NCBI GenBank assembly: GCA_002067705.1
Contig: MVRL01000109.1
Location: 1 to 54,925 of the forward strand
Direction of reading: 5' to 3'
DNA: 54,925 nt
From: Methanosaeta sp. PtaU1.Bin112
GTDB taxonomy: Archaea; Halobacteriota; Methanosarcinia; Methanotrichales; Methanotrichaceae
The notes under the pieces were generated by a model. It ran no database searches, was not told the DNA's origin, and worked only from the letters and a program-made list of their open reading frames with translations. The position numbers and the translations under genes were made by a program. Positions 17,282 to 26,813 of this stretch are shown in pieces (the stretch's first letter is position 1; every line of letters starts with the position of its first letter).

Positions 17282-17636
17282 ATGAAAGCCATTAATTTGA
17301 GCTTTATTAAGAGCAGTCTTTGCAGGGGCAGATCTCACCAGTAGACTACCGGGGTCAATCCCTCAGTCAGTACCGCTCTTACTGTAAAGAGATCAACAAC
17401 CAAGATTTTTTCCAGCTAATGATTTTTCAAATATGATTATAATCTAATATCCCAAAGTCTATAATATAGGCTAATGCTATCCGGATCGACTATGCGATTG
17501 CAGATTCAAGATTTCTGCCACATCTCAGATACGTTTTTCTCTCCATCTGGGGCATATCATCCTGAACATCAGAGGCAATTACTCTTCCATACACTCCAAC
17601 CATTTTGCATACGCGAAATGAGGCAAGCGTATCTCT
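17282..17636. other. 355-bp intergenic stretch, nothing recognised
   Basis: It lies between the convergent beta-helix protein and the RDD gene. It has AT-rich patches around 17405-17475 but no RNA gene, repeat or supported reading frame that I can see. The open frame starting at 17474 runs antisense into the RDD gene and looks spurious. Confidence 0.5.
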
Positions 17637-18074
17637 TCAAGCCTTTACGACTACAGTCTTGGCTATGCTATCCCCCAGCCTCTGTTGTTTATCAGATCTC
17701 CAGATCAAGACTGCACCGATCAGGTAGGCAAAAAGCCCATCAATAACCCGAAGGATATTTCTCTTGAATGCCTGCTCCATATCAATGGGCGTGCCATCTT
17801 CTCTGACCACCTTAATTTTGGTGATCATCTTGCCGATGGTCTGGCCTCTTGTCCCTTCCAGATATGTGTAGTAGGCGATATAGAATGCAAATGAGAGCAA
17901 GCCCACCGACCAGGTCCCATGTCTCATCATACCGACTCCCAGAACGGTTGCCAGGACCCCAAATATTGCGCTGATAACCAGGCTGTCGATAATTAACGAC
18001 ACAAATCGTATCCCTATTCCCTGATATTCCATACGGACAGCAGGCACAGGCCCCATCTGATCTAAATTCGTCAT
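17637..18074 (-). CDS. RDD-family membrane protein
   Basis: A 145-residue integral membrane protein. The RDD signature region IRFVSLIIDSLVISAIFG has the Arg and Asp of the family near the first membrane segment, and a further Asp occurs in NILRVIDGLFAYLIG. Three to four hydrophobic segments are visible at about residues 24-45, 50-68 and 112-126. TRGQTIGKMITKIKVV between them is the typical cytoplasmic loop. RDD proteins are small membrane proteins, some proposed to be ion antiporters; the function here is unknown. A single-gene unit with GGGGAGA upstream of ATG 18074. Confidence 0.88.
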   Translation of the reverse strand: MTNLDQMGPVPAVRMEYQGIGIRFVSLIIDSLVISAIFGVLATVLGVGMMRHGTWSVGLLSFAFYIAYYTYLEGTRGQTIGKMITKIKVVREDGTPIDMEQAFKRNILRVIDGLFAYLIGAVLIWRSDKQQRLGDSIAKTVVVKA

Positions 18075-18146
18075 ATATCTCCCCTTCCAGGAGATACACT
18101 CGATCTTATTTAGATATGTCGATATCTCAACTCATGAGTACAGCAA

Positions 18147-19283
18147 TCATCTCCCGAAATATGCAGCAACTTTCTTCAATTGTTCTCGGATAGATATGCC
18201 CTGCGGACATTTCTCCTCGCATTCCCCGCATTCCTGACATTGGGATGCAAATCCAGGACTTCCAAACATTCCCCCAAGGAAGCTGTAATTGTACTTGGCA
18301 ACGTCCGGCGACTCAAACATGCAGCCTTGGTTATATATCTCAAAGCACTCAGGGATGCTTACGTTGGCAGAACAGGGCATGCAGTATCTGCAACCTGTGC
18401 ATGGTATTTGGATTCGCTTTTTATATTCATCTTCTGCTTCTTTAAAGAGGGTTAGCTCCTCAGATGATAGCGAATTTGGAAGACCATCTTCCGCAAAGGC
18501 CAGATTCTGCCTGACCTGCTCGAAATTTGACATGCCGGATAGAACGACGGTTACCTCGGGATGGTTCCAAACCCATTTTAATGCCCATTCTGTGGGGCTT
18601 CTCCTGGCCGGAGCTTTCTGCCAGATGCTGTTTATGGAGGGGATCTCTTTGCAGAGCATGCCACCGCGCAGCGGCTCCATGACCACAATTCCAAGGCCCC
18701 GGGCTGCGGCATATCTGAGTCCCTCTGTTCCCGCCTGGTAATGCTCATCAAAGAAATTGTATTGGATCTGGCAGAATGTCCAATCATAGGCATCTACGAT
18801 CTCCTGAAACAAAGCCAGCTCGTCATGAAATGAGAAACCTGCATACTTTATCCTGCCGTCGTCTATTGCGCCATCGAGAAAACTGGTGACATCCAATGCC
18901 TTCAGGTTTTCCCAGATCGGCTTCATGAGCCCATGCACCATGTAGAAGTCAATATGATCTGTTTGCAGCCGTTTTAGCTGCTCATCCAGATAATGATCCA
19001 TATCCGCACGAGATTTAATGAGCCAGGAAGGCAGCTTTGTGGCAAGATGGACCTTCTCTCGATAACCGTTCTGCAAAGCACGACCGACAAAAGGTTCACT
19101 TTGCCCCTTGTGATATGGATAGGCTGTGTCTACGTAATTTACACCATGATCAATAGCATATCTGAGCATCTCCGTTGCTTGCTTTTCGTCGATACTACCA
19201 TCATTCTGGACAGGCAAGCGCATACATCCGAATCCAAGAATGGAGAGATCAGCTGTCAGCTTGTTTATTCTCCGATAGAGCAT
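18147..19283 (-). CDS. Aldo/keto reductase with C-terminal 2x[4Fe-4S] ferredoxin domain
   Basis: The N-terminal 270 residues are an AKR TIM barrel with the tetrad in DTAYPYHKG (Asp/Tyr), ATKLP (Lys) and DFYMVHGL (His). The C-terminal part holds two cluster motifs: CTGCRYCMPC...C near residue 310 and CQECGECEEKCP near 355. Such fused ferredoxin-AKR proteins are common in anaerobes and probably pass electrons between ferredoxin and an organic substrate. The start is ATG 19283, after GGGGTG; a longer in-frame start would add only six residues. The substrate is unknown. A secreted amidohydrolase gene lies 39 bases upstream on the same strand. Confidence 0.9.
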   Translation of the reverse strand: MLYRRINKLTADLSILGFGCMRLPVQNDGSIDEKQATEMLRYAIDHGVNYVDTAYPYHKGQSEPFVGRALQNGYREKVHLATKLPSWLIKSRADMDHYLDEQLKRLQTDHIDFYMVHGLMKPIWENLKALDVTSFLDGAIDDGRIKYAGFSFHDELALFQEIVDAYDWTFCQIQYNFFDEHYQAGTEGLRYAAARGLGIVVMEPLRGGMLCKEIPSINSIWQKAPARRSPTEWALKWVWNHPEVTVVLSGMSNFEQVRQNLAFAEDGLPNSLSSEELTLFKEAEDEYKKRIQIPCTGCRYCMPCSANVSIPECFEIYNQGCMFESPDVAKYNYSFLGGMFGSPGFASQCQECGECEEKCPQGISIREQLKKVAAYFGR

Positions 19284-19322
19284 TGTAGCACCCCAGGGCA
19301 CAAACGCAGATCCGCTTTTTAT

Positions 19323-20660
19323 CTATTTAACATCGTTGCGATAAACAACACCCTCTTTCATGACCAATCTGACGTTCTCTGTAGCCGACATGTTCTCAAA
19401 CGGATTTCCTGCCAGAGCTACCAGATCGGCTCTCTTGCCCAGAGCTATGATGCCGGTATCATTGAGCTGTAGCATCTCTGCTGCCATCGATGTTCCTGCC
19501 TTCAGCGCTCGCAAAGGTGCAATTCCATTTCTTACCATCTCGCTAAATTCTGCCGCGCCGTTTTTAGAATAGTCAAATGTACCCACATCGGTGCCCAGGG
19601 CAATTTTCACATCGCTTTTGGCCAGGTTCCTGGACGATTCGAGAATTTGTGGTGCATATTTGAGATCCTTTTGGCGAGCCCATTCCGGCTCTTTTGGGTC
19701 GAATGTTCCATTGACTGCATCTCTGGCCACAGGCACCAAAGCCATTTGCGTTGGCACCACATAGATCCCATTCTCTGCTATCATCTTAAGCGTCTGAACG
19801 GAAGCCATGCTGGCATGCTCAATGGATCTCACTTTTGCCGCTGCTGCCCGATGAACAGGCTCATCTCCGTAAGCATGCACGAAGACCGGCTTGCCCAGGT
19901 CCGTTGATGCATTTACAATGGCATTCATCTCCTCCTGCGAATAAGATGCATCCTCTGGGCCATCGCTGGGAGACAAAAAGCCGCCGCTACCGGCAACCTT
20001 GATCCAGTCTGCTCCATGACGCACTTCATTATGCACTGCTCGCCTGACTCCATCCACTCCTTCCGCAACGCTCACCTGGTCCAGGGCTGCGCCAGCTCTG
20101 AGCATCCCTCCAAAGTCGAAATGTCCCCCGAGGGCGGAGATCATATGTCCTCCGCAGATGATTCGAGGTCCCCTGATGCTGCCGGAAGCGACCGCTTTCT
20201 TTAGCTCCGGAACCACCCAGGAGTTGATGCTCAAGTCCCCAGCATCGCGGACGGTGGTAAAGCCATTGTGCAAGAGGATCTTGCAGGCGTTTATGCCCGC
20301 CAGCGTCAGCGCAGCATCGCTGTAAGTAGGCAAAGCAGCGATTACGTCCGGATTGATTGTGAGGTGAACATGGCTATCGATAAAACCGGGCATCAAAAAC
20401 ATACCCGACAGGTCGATCACTTTTGCGGCCTCGTTGTGCGTAACGTTCTTTCCTACTTTAGCGATCTTGCCATCAATGATCAGGACTTCTGCAGGCCCCA
20501 ATGGTCCGTCTGCCAGACCGTCCCAATAATTTCCTGCTAAGATCAGCGTTTCATTGCTCTTTTCCCCTAATGAACCGCCAGAAAGCGGCACAAATGCCAG
20601 CATAATAAGAATGCTGAACGAAGATTCGATAAAAGCACGATTCATTATGACCTTTTTCAA
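19323..20660 (-). CDS. Secreted metal-dependent amidohydrolase (Xaa-Pro dipeptidase/imidazolonepropionase-like)
   Basis: 445 residues. Residues 1-30 look like a signal peptide (FSILIMLAFVPLSGGSLG). The amidohydrolase barrel has FIDSHVHL (metal His pair, about residue 97), ADWIKVAGSGG (bridging Lys), VHAYG (His), RSIEHAS (His) and ALGTDVG (Asp). This set matches the prolidase-like COG1228 group, which hydrolyses N-acyl amino acids and Xaa-Pro dipeptides. An extracellular or pseudoperiplasmic place is inferred from the signal. It is 39 bases upstream of the ferredoxin-AKR gene; a shared pathway is possible but not shown. Confidence 0.87.
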   Translation of the reverse strand: MKKVIMNRAFIESSFSILIMLAFVPLSGGSLGEKSNETLILAGNYWDGLADGPLGPAEVLIIDGKIAKVGKNVTHNEAAKVIDLSGMFLMPGFIDSHVHLTINPDVIAALPTYSDAALTLAGINACKILLHNGFTTVRDAGDLSINSWVVPELKKAVASGSIRGPRIICGGHMISALGGHFDFGGMLRAGAALDQVSVAEGVDGVRRAVHNEVRHGADWIKVAGSGGFLSPSDGPEDASYSQEEMNAIVNASTDLGKPVFVHAYGDEPVHRAAAAKVRSIEHASMASVQTLKMIAENGIYVVPTQMALVPVARDAVNGTFDPKEPEWARQKDLKYAPQILESSRNLAKSDVKIALGTDVGTFDYSKNGAAEFSEMVRNGIAPLRALKAGTSMAAEMLQLNDTGIIALGKRADLVALAGNPFENMSATENVRLVMKEGVVYRNDVK

Positions 20661-20883
20661 ATATCGTATTTATCAATTTTCCTTTTGCAGATAATGGGTC
20701 TGCGACAGCATCTACGATGAGCCGAAAACTCTGCAAGTCTACATTATACAGGGCGATCTCGCCAACTCCTCGGAGTCTGAGGGAACTGCAATTCAAAAAA
20801 GAACCTCTGGAAACAGAGCCGCAACTGTAACGAATGGCAACGAATGCGGCTTGTTTATGGATGGGGACGGTTCTTTTTCGTCT

Positions 20884-21072
20884 TCAATTCGCGAGGATAT
20901 TCGCAGATTGGGCTATGATGTCCACCTCGACGAGGCGCCCTTCTACCTCCATGGAATCGCCGAATATGCCTTCCATGAGAACCTTTCCGTTACGAATCAT
21001 GAGCCTCACCACGCCTTCCATTGCCTTTTCTCTGGCATTGCCCTTTAAAATGTAAACCGTAAGTTCGCACAT
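20884..21072 (-). CDS. cooT: CooT-family small nickel-binding protein
   Basis: A 62-residue protein starting MCELTVYI at ATG 21072, just after GGTGG. The Cys at position 2 is the nickel ligand in the CooT family (dimeric Ni chaperone linked to carbon monoxide dehydrogenase). The rest, with VVRLMIRNGKVLMEGIFGD and VEGRLVEVDI, matches the small SH3-like beta-barrel. A methanogen with CO dehydrogenase/acetyl-CoA synthase would need such a protein, but no such genes lie in this window. Downstream on the minus strand of tRNA-Arg. Confidence 0.85.
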   Translation of the reverse strand: MCELTVYILKGNAREKAMEGVVRLMIRNGKVLMEGIFGDSMEVEGRLVEVDIIAQSANILAN

Positions 21073-21099
21073 AGTTCCACCCAAAAATGATAATAATAA

Positions 21100-21176
<77 letters not shown>

Positions 21177-21187
21177 GCAAACTGATT

Positions 21188-21550
21188 TTAGCCGCCCTTG
21201 GGCGGCATCTGACCAAGCGCTGCTTTGAGCTGCTCTTGAAGCTGAGTGAACCGGCCCTGGATGCGTTCTTCCTGATTGGCCATGTTCTTTCTCCGGATCT
21301 CGTTCATATCCTTCTTCTCTTTCAGCTCTTCGATCAGCTTGAGCTTATCAGCCTTGAAGAGGAGTTCCCCGACGCTCTTGTATATAACTGCGTCGTCTGC
21401 GCTCTTCTCCAGCTCCTTGAGCGCCGCCTCAGTCTCTCTTATAAGACCCTCGATCTGGCCCTTCTGGGCCAAGACTGCCTGCGCCTGCTGCTGGAGCTGC
21501 TGGAGCTGAGCCAACTGATTCTGTATCTGTGGAGGCAATTCGCCACTCAT
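21188..21550 (-). CDS. pfdB: Prefoldin subunit beta
   Basis: A 120-residue cytoplasmic chaperone subunit that with alpha forms the hexameric jellyfish that hands unfolded protein to the thermosome. Two long coiled coils rich in Gln/Leu (IQNQLAQLQQLQQQAQAVLA and the C-terminal RIQGRFTQLQEQLKAAL) flank the beta hairpin AVIYKSVGELLFKAD, which is diagnostic. Overlaps the upstream Pcc1 gene by 4 bases. Last gene of the minus-strand ribosome/exosome superoperon, directly before tRNA-Arg. Confidence 0.95.
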   Translation of the reverse strand: MSGELPPQIQNQLAQLQQLQQQAQAVLAQKGQIEGLIRETEAALKELEKSADDAVIYKSVGELLFKADKLKLIEELKEKKDMNEIRRKNMANQEERIQGRFTQLQEQLKAALGQMPPKGG

Positions 21551-21774
21551 ATATTCACCATCTCAAATGCGATGTTAACCAACCTTATCCAGGTATTTAA
21601 GGCTGCCCGGAGAGAGACCGTGTCCTCGCCCCAAATCCTCAATCGAATAGAGCCATCTTCCAGGCCTAAGAATACATTGGACCGGTGCAGCTCGTCATCA
21701 ACTTCAGGAGCCAGCGCCTGATAGATCAATCCGGCATGCTCGCTTTCAAACAATAACTCTGCACAGCCCTTCAT
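21547..21774 (-). CDS. pcc1: KEOPS complex subunit Pcc1
   Basis: A 75-residue small subunit that dimerises KEOPS, which makes the t6A modification of ANN-decoding tRNAs. The chain ALAPEVDDELHRSN followed by IRLRIWGEDTVSLRAALNTWIRL is the typical Pcc1 strand-helix pattern. Its position between Brix and prefoldin beta is the usual archaeal order. It overlaps its neighbours by 4 bases on each side, so translation is coupled. Confidence 0.88.
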   Translation of the reverse strand: MKGCAELLFESEHAGLIYQALAPEVDDELHRSNVFLGLEDGSIRLRIWGEDTVSLRAALNTWIRLVNIAFEMVNI

Positions 21775-22184
21775 ATCTTAAGCCTGAATTTGGCCAGGCC
21801 CTCGTCTACAAATTCGAGAGCATTTGGTGCAACCCAGATTATGCGGCCCCGGGCCGGAGCGATGCTCCCATGCCACTCTAGCTCAAAGAACTTAGCAATG
21901 GCAGTAGCCGCCATCTCCTCGCCGGCGACCTTAGGCACGCACCTCTTTAGCCGTCTTCCTTCAGGGTCTCCTGAAAGCTGAAAGCTCATTTGCTCCGTTT
22001 GATCCCCGGCGCGCTTTATGAGACCGGCCGGATTGCCGTGATCCTCTATTACTATGAGCCAAGTCTCGTCCTCCTCCAGATTTTGCTTTCCCCTATTCAC
22101 ATAGGGCAGAGAGAGAAACGAGGCCAGAGCCCTTGCAAACCTTCTGGCCTTGCTGGAAGGGTCTCGCGAAGTGGTGACGAGCAT
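21771..22184 (-). CDS. Brix-domain rRNA biogenesis protein
   Basis: The start is ATG 22184, giving [20 protein letters not shown], the standard N-terminus; it shares one base with the rpoP stop (TGATG). The frame is open further upstream but there it lies over rpoP. The 137 residues form the Brix half-domain found in archaeal relatives of Imp4/Rpf1, which bind rRNA during subunit assembly. Visible blocks are SLPYVNRGK, LIVIEDHGNPAGL and PEGRRLKRCVPK. Order in the operon: L37Ae, rpoP, this gene, pcc1, pfdB. Confidence 0.88.
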   Translation of the reverse strand: MLVTTSRDPSSKARRFARALASFLSLPYVNRGKQNLEEDETWLIVIEDHGNPAGLIKRAGDQTEQMSFQLSGDPEGRRLKRCVPKVAGEEMAATAIAKFFELEWHGSIAPARGRIIWVAPNALEFVDEGLAKFRLKI

Positions 22185-22321
22185 CAGACGGCTTTCATCT
22201 TTTTGACCGTGGTGGGCCGCTCCTTCATCAGAATCCTGTGCCCACAATATGGACAGCGTATGCCGCTGTACTCATAATCAACCTCAACGGTCTTCTTGCA
22301 TCTGGTGCACTTATATGCCAT
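22184..22321 (-). CDS. rpoP: DNA-directed RNA polymerase subunit P (zinc ribbon)
   Basis: A 45-residue gene easily missed because of its size. Reading the minus strand from ATG 22321 gives [16 protein letters not shown], then [10 protein letters not shown], ending KKMKAV. The zinc ribbon is CTRC...CPYC, as in Rpo12/RPABC4. It is an essential small subunit of archaeal RNA polymerase. It starts 3 bases after the L37Ae stop, and its stop overlaps the Brix start in TGATG. This L37Ae-rpoP-Brix order is the classical archaeal arrangement. Confidence 0.95.
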   Translation of the reverse strand: MAYKCTRCKKTVEVDYEYSGIRCPYCGHRILMKERPTTVKKMKAV

Positions 22322-22324
22322 CTA

Positions 22325-22606
22325 CTAAGCCGCCTCAAGGGTCTTCTTCAGAGACCTTATCACTGACCGGCCCAAAGAAGTCTCCGGCAAGAAAGAGCCG
22401 CCTGCAAAGGTATAGCCGCACTTGCTGCAGCTCCAGATGGCTGTGCTTATTCTTGTCACTTTATTCCTATTGCATGATGGGCAGTCATAAGAAGCCTTGC
22501 TCTTATCCTCCATATCTGCCACGAGCTTTCGTGATTTGCGGCCATACCTGGGACCAAACCGGGCTGCCGACCTGCTCTTCCTTCCTTTTGTAGTCTGCTT
22601 TGCCAT
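22325..22606 (-). CDS. rpl37Ae: Large ribosomal subunit protein L37Ae (eL43)
   Basis: 93 residues, usual length. The N-terminus is basic (MAKQTTKGRKSRSAARFGPR) and the zinc ribbon is CPSCNRNKV ... WSCSKCGYTFAGG. It binds 23S rRNA in the large subunit. 15 bases separate it from Rrp42 upstream and 3 bases from rpoP downstream. Confidence 0.96.
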   Translation of the reverse strand: MAKQTTKGRKSRSAARFGPRYGRKSRKLVADMEDKSKASYDCPSCNRNKVTRISTAIWSCSKCGYTFAGGSFLPETSLGRSVIRSLKKTLEAA

Positions 22607-22621
22607 GATCTTAACTTCCGT

Positions 22622-23404
22622 TTATGCTTCCAGAAACTTTTCCCGGATTCCTTTCGCATTCTCACATGCTATATCAATGATGCGGTAGACCTGCTCCGGT
22701 TTGAGCATTCCAGCCCCGCTCTTCTGCGAGCCGCAGATATTGCCGTTCGCCGTAGATATTATGGTAAGACGGGTATTGGCAATGGCCTCTTCATCTACCC
22801 CGGGATCGAACATCAGGACATCATTGAACTCAATCGCAGTCGTTGCTATGGGGATATCCCGTATTGGTAAGACGTAGTCTTCGCCCAGACCGAACCGGGC
22901 AGCCGGCACCTTGGTGGAGAGCAGAGCTGCAATAGCACCCAGTGATGCGGCATCGATGAGATTTCCACAGTCATCCAGGATATGAACATCGATGAATACA
23001 ATCCATACCTGCTTGCCGGGCACGATGCAGAGTGCCTCCAGGTCCACTGCCTTGGATTCGCGGACGCCGCGATCCACAACCCTAGCCAGCTCAATTCCCA
23101 CCTCATTCGGCGGACCCGGCTCAAAGGATGGCGAGGCAAGCGGCACCAGCTCGGCATTGGTTATAATGACTCCCTTATTGGGCGTATCCGGGAAAGGTTC
23201 CCCAGGCTGCATCTTAATGCCCACCAACACCTGGCTGGATCCGATCTTAACAAGCGCACTGCCTTCTGCCTTGCGGATCACATCTCTCTGGATGGAGATC
23301 TCTCGGTACTCATCAAATTTGCGGCCATCTATTCTCTCCCCTTTGAGGAGCAGGTTGTAGATAAAGTCCTTCTTTATCTCGGAGATGACGTTAGTCACAG
23401 ACAT
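22622..23404 (-). CDS. rrp42: Exosome complex subunit Rrp42
   Basis: The non-catalytic RNase PH-fold partner of Rrp41 in the hexameric ring of the archaeal exosome (RNA 3' degradation and tailing). Marks include [52 protein letters not shown] and GGLE-like late blocks. The start is ATG 23404: GAGGGG sits 6 bases before it, while ATG 23410 touches that site. 260 residues. It overlaps the end of rrp41 by 14 bases. Confidence 0.95.
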   Translation of the reverse strand: MSVTNVISEIKKDFIYNLLLKGERIDGRKFDEYREISIQRDVIRKAEGSALVKIGSSQVLVGIKMQPGEPFPDTPNKGVIITNAELVPLASPSFEPGPPNEVGIELARVVDRGVRESKAVDLEALCIVPGKQVWIVFIDVHILDDCGNLIDAASLGAIAALLSTKVPAARFGLGEDYVLPIRDIPIATTAIEFNDVLMFDPGVDEEAIANTRLTIISTANGNICGSQKSGAGMLKPEQVYRIIDIACENAKGIREKFLEA

Positions 23405-24143
23405 GCACATCCCCTCGCACCGGCTGTTCCACCATCTGGCTGTATTTCTTCACGAGAGCAGCTCTTTGCAGCTCATAGATATTTCTCGCACCCTTCATGG
23501 CCATCTCCACAGCTCTTTGAAACTCGTCCCGTGTGAGATCGCCATCCATTTGCAGCAGAGTGATGTCTCCGCTCGGAGTCATGGCGATGGGCAGGTCAGC
23601 CTGGCCGAAGTTGTCTTCCTCTTTCATCGGATCAAGGACTATCGTATCTGCCACTTTTCCCGCAGCACAAGACGAGATCATGCTCTTCATGGGGATTCCC
23701 GCATCCGCGAGAGCTACCGCCGCGGCATTAATGCCAGCAGTCCTTGTTCCCGCATCGGCCTGAAGCACCTCGATAAAGACATCTATAACCGATCTGGGGA
23801 AAAAGCTGGTCAGAATCACGGGCTCGAGCGCCTCCCGACTAACCTTGGATAGCTCCTGAGATCTTCGGTCCGGGCCCGGCCGTTTTCTATCCTCCACTGA
23901 GAATGAGGCCATATTGTACCGGTAACGCACAATAGCTCTGGTTGCTTCCTGCAAATGCCTGGGATGCACCTCCCTGGGCCCGTAAACCGCCGCAATGACC
24001 TTATTCCCACCCATCTCGATGTAACATGAGCCGTCTGCTCTGGCCAGGACTCCCACCTCTATTTTCACAGGCCGGAGCTGATCTGCCCTTCGGCCATCCA
24101 GGCGCAGTCCATCTTTAAAAAATGATATATCAGTCTCATCCAT
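23391..24143 (-). CDS. rrp41: Exosome complex catalytic subunit Rrp41
   Basis: Phosphorolytic 3'-5' exoribonuclease subunit. RNase PH motifs are [47 protein letters not shown] (RNA/phosphate-binding Arg), [21 protein letters not shown] (phosphate loop) and [12 protein letters not shown] (catalytic Asp). The start is ATG 24143; the in-frame TTG at 24152 overlaps the rrp4 stop. 250 residues. The order rrp4-rrp41-rrp42 is the universal archaeal exosome operon. Confidence 0.96.
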   Translation of the reverse strand: MDETDISFFKDGLRLDGRRADQLRPVKIEVGVLARADGSCYIEMGGNKVIAAVYGPREVHPRHLQEATRAIVRYRYNMASFSVEDRKRPGPDRRSQELSKVSREALEPVILTSFFPRSVIDVFIEVLQADAGTRTAGINAAAVALADAGIPMKSMISSCAAGKVADTIVLDPMKEEDNFGQADLPIAMTPSGDITLLQMDGDLTRDEFQRAVEMAMKGARNIYELQRAALVKKYSQMVEQPVRGDVHVCD

Positions 24144-24148
24144 AGCGA

Positions 24149-24814
24149 TCAACTTCTGGCCCCTTTCTCCTTCTTCAGGAAGTCCACTATTCTGTCCGTA
24201 AGACCATTGGTATGGGCTTCCTTCTCAATCAGAGTAATGGTCCTCAGAGCCAGATCCATATCCTCTGCACTCCCGTGGATCCAGATTCTGCCGTTCTGAC
24301 CAACGAAGATATTGCAATTTACCTCTTTCTTCAACATGCTGATCATGGAGCCGCCCTTGCCGATCAGCCTGGGAACTCTTGTATGGCTAATCTCAACGAC
24401 CTGCCCGGCCCTGATATGGCCGAGCTTCTTATCATTTAGGGTGAGCTCCACCTTCATAGTAGGATCTACATCTGCGACCCGCGTCATGATCGAACTGCCG
24501 ATGCGCAAATATTTTGGCATCTCCTCCGATTCTATCTTAATCGGGATCTCAGAGATGTGCAGCAGCCCGTCATAAGGCGAATTTATATCCACGATCCAAT
24601 TTGAGAAGGTAACATCCTTCACGACACCTATGACGTTGTCCCCCGGTCCAGGTATATACTTTCCCGCCAGGGGTATGACGTTTATCTTATCCCTAAAGTT
24701 CGCGAGACCATACAGCAAGGAGTAGACGCTGCCATTTTTTACATACGTCCCCTCGCCCGACCTCTTGGCCTCCTCAGAGAGAAGATCACCTGGTATTACC
24801 ACCTTGCGATCCAT
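24149..24814 (-). CDS. rrp4: Exosome complex RNA-binding subunit Rrp4
   Basis: 221 residues: an N-terminal domain ([11 protein letters not shown]), an S1 domain at about 60-135 ([24 protein letters not shown]), and a KH domain with [18 protein letters not shown] (GxxG loop). It forms the RNA-entry cap on the Rrp41/42 ring. 5 bases precede rrp41 and 19 bases follow the SBDS gene. Confidence 0.96.
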   Translation of the reverse strand: MDRKVVIPGDLLSEEAKRSGEGTYVKNGSVYSLLYGLANFRDKINVIPLAGKYIPGPGDNVIGVVKDVTFSNWIVDINSPYDGLLHISEIPIKIESEEMPKYLRIGSSIMTRVADVDPTMKVELTLNDKKLGHIRAGQVVEISHTRVPRLIGKGGSMISMLKKEVNCNIFVGQNGRIWIHGSAEDMDLALRTITLIEKEAHTNGLTDRIVDFLKKEKGARS

Positions 24815-24833
24815 GCACTTTTTACTCCCATCT

Positions 24834-25532
24834 TCAATGCTTAAGAAGCTTCGTCTCAGCTTCTCCTTTGGTCAGCCGGTTGATCAGGGCATAGAAATCG
24901 GTCTGCATGCCCGCAGGTATCTCGATCACGCCAATCCAAGAGCCATTGTTCTGCCATGCCTCTCGATTGAGCTTGCCAAAGGCGGCAACTTCGCCATAAG
25001 CCTTGGGAGCATATGCGGACGGGATCTTTACCGCCACCTCTACCATCTCGAATCTTATGGGGATGAGAGGTCGAATGGCCTTCATGGCTATCTTGACCAG
25101 ATCATCGGTGGACTTGGTGGGATCGATATTTACGCGAGCTTCAGTCATAGCCTGATCGATCCTTGCCGGAGGGTGAGGCGTCTTGGTCTGAGGATTGATG
25201 GCGTTCCTGGCTATGGTCTCGATGACCTGCCGCCGCTTGTTCTCAATGAAATGCTTTCTCTGCTCGGCCGTAAGGCTGATATCGCCCTTTTTTATAATTA
25301 TCTCGGCAATGGGCAGGACTTCCAGCGTCCCAAAGGCCTTTTTCAAATCCTCTTCCGGGCTTCTGTCTCCGCGGGAGGCATTTTCGAAGATATCCTCTAC
25401 AGCCAGGATATCTTCAAGGTTGACGCAATCCCCTCTCTTCAGGGCCAATGCACCATCAGGATCTACCAGAACCTCAAAGATGGTTCCGTGGGTTTTGAGT
25501 CTGGCAGGAACCGCGTCATCCAGTCTTACCAT
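24834..25532 (-). CDS. sdo1: Ribosome maturation protein SBDS homologue
   Basis: 232 residues with the FYSH domain at the N-terminus (VRLDDAVPARLKTHGTIFEV, then FGTLEVLPIAEIIIKKGDI) and the helical and C-terminal ferredoxin-like domains. Diagnostic blocks are TAEQRKHFIENKRRQVI, TKTPHPPARIDQAM and FEMVEVAVKIP. It releases aIF6 from the large subunit together with an EF-2-like GTPase. Starts 2 bases after the proteasome alpha stop. Confidence 0.95.
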   Translation of the reverse strand: MVRLDDAVPARLKTHGTIFEVLVDPDGALALKRGDCVNLEDILAVEDIFENASRGDRSPEEDLKKAFGTLEVLPIAEIIIKKGDISLTAEQRKHFIENKRRQVIETIARNAINPQTKTPHPPARIDQAMTEARVNIDPTKSTDDLVKIAMKAIRPLIPIRFEMVEVAVKIPSAYAPKAYGEVAAFGKLNREAWQNNGSWIGVIEIPAGMQTDFYALINRLTKGEAETKLLKH

Positions 25533-25534
25533 TC

Positions 25535-26302
25535 CTATGCCTCTCCTTTTTCTCCTTTCTCAACTTTGCCTGCGGCGACGGCAGACTTCATCCTTTCAAC
25601 GTAAGTGGCTACCTCACTCTCAGCCATCTTGTAGAACTTCTTGTCACCCAGTTTGATGATACCAATCTCTGTTGTAGCTGCTTCTACCTTTCCTTCTGCA
25701 GCCTTGTAGAGTGCCTCCAGGCCCATGAGAACGGCCTCGTCCATATTCAGGTCTTCCCGGTATTTCTCTTCGAAGAGCTCCATCACTGCCGATCTGCCAG
25801 CACCGATGCCCGTAGCCTTGTATTCCAATAGAGCGCCGGATGGGTCGGTCTCAAAGAGACGGGTCCTATCCTCCTCCGCGCCTATGATAAGCAGTGCCGT
25901 TCCGAAGGGACGGACTCCGCCGTACTGGGTATATTGCTGCTTGAAGTCGCAGATCTTCTTGGCCAGCGCCTCGACTCCAATGGGCTCATCATAGACCAGA
26001 CGGTTGATTTGGCTCTCTACCCTGGCCCTGTCAATCAGGACTCTGGCATCTGCCACCAGGCCGGAAGTGGCGGCACCGATATGTGTGTCTATTTGAAAGA
26101 TCTTCTCAATGGACTTGGGCTCCATGAGCCTGCTGGTGATCCTCTTGTCTACCAGCACTGCTACGCCATCTTTTGACTTGATGCCCACAGCCGTGGTTCC
26201 TCTACGCACGGCCTCGCGGGCATATTCAACTTGAAATAACCTGCCGTCAGGGCTGAATACTGTAATAGCCCTATCATAACCCATCTGCGGTGCCATCTGC
26301 AT
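25535..26302 (-). CDS. psmA: Proteasome subunit alpha
   Basis: Forms the outer rings of the 20S proteasome and gates substrate entry. The start is ATG 26302, giving [18 protein letters not shown] with GGAGG 8 bases upstream; GTG 26317 would overlap this site. The alpha-subunit signature [20 protein letters not shown] is intact, and the N-terminal YDR gate motif is present. 255 residues; the acidic-basic tail EKGEKGEA is typical. Its first 29 bases overlap the end of the Pop5 gene. Confidence 0.96.
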   Translation of the reverse strand: MQMAPQMGYDRAITVFSPDGRLFQVEYAREAVRRGTTAVGIKSKDGVAVLVDKRITSRLMEPKSIEKIFQIDTHIGAATSGLVADARVLIDRARVESQINRLVYDEPIGVEALAKKICDFKQQYTQYGGVRPFGTALLIIGAEEDRTRLFETDPSGALLEYKATGIGAGRSAVMELFEEKYREDLNMDEAVLMGLEALYKAAEGKVEAATTEIGIIKLGDKKFYKMAESEVATYVERMKSAVAAGKVEKGEKGEA

Positions 26303-26813
26303 CCTCGTGTCCTCCACTTAAATCAAAAGAGGTCAGCCCCAAGTATTGGGTATCTGATCCTGTGCTCTTATTGCGGTCGTCCGGACAGAGATCGACTTTT
26401 ACACCATGAGTGCGGATAATACACCCGGAAACGTCTCTCAGTTCGATTCTTCTTCCGTCGCTTTCAGCACATATTTTACTCAGTCTTGGTAAATACTTTT
26501 CTGTAGCGGATTTGATTGTTCCACAGACGCCTTTTGTATGGAGAGCAACTCGAATCCCATGAATAGTGTGAATAGTAGCCAATGTAGCCCGCGTCTCCTG
26601 ACCATAGGCATGGGAGAAGCGGATCAGGCCATAACGGCCATTGAAAGCTATCATTTTGAGCCGGTTTTTCGCTGCACCCACATCACCGAAGAGAGAGAGC
26701 TGAGAAGATTTGATCTCAACCATCAGGTCTTTGGGCGAGATCTCGCCTTCGGAGAGAAGCTCGAAGACCATGTACCGCCTTCTCTCCCGCAGGACGGGCA
26801 GTCTGCTCCTCAT
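26274..26813 (-). CDS. rnp2: RNase P protein component 2 (Pop5)
   Basis: Protein subunit that with Rpp30 activates archaeal RNase P in tRNA 5' processing. The start is ATG 26813, overlapping the Rpp30 stop (ATGA), with [19 protein letters not shown], the family N-terminus; a longer in-frame start is inside Rpp30. Further marks are [24 protein letters not shown], with RxxxxxxRxS-like spacing. A tail of about 40 residues after CPDDRNK is longer than usual and overlaps psmA by 29 bases. Confidence 0.9.
   Translation of the reverse strand: MRSRLPVLRERRRYMVFELLSEGEISPKDLMVEIKSSQLSLFGDVGAAKNRLKMIAFNGRYGLIRFSHAYGQETRATLATIHTIHGIRVALHTKGVCGTIKSATEKYLPRLSKICAESDGRRIELRDVSGCIIRTHGVKVDLCPDDRNKSTGSDTQYLGLTSFDLSGGHEDADGTADGL

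Noticed and set aside
17474-17746. 90-codon plus-strand open frame
   Set aside because: It is antisense to the 3' end of the RDD membrane protein gene and has no supported start.
20834-21055. Plus-strand frame opposite cooT
   Set aside because: Antisense shadow; the minus frame gives the complete CooT family with Cys at position 2.
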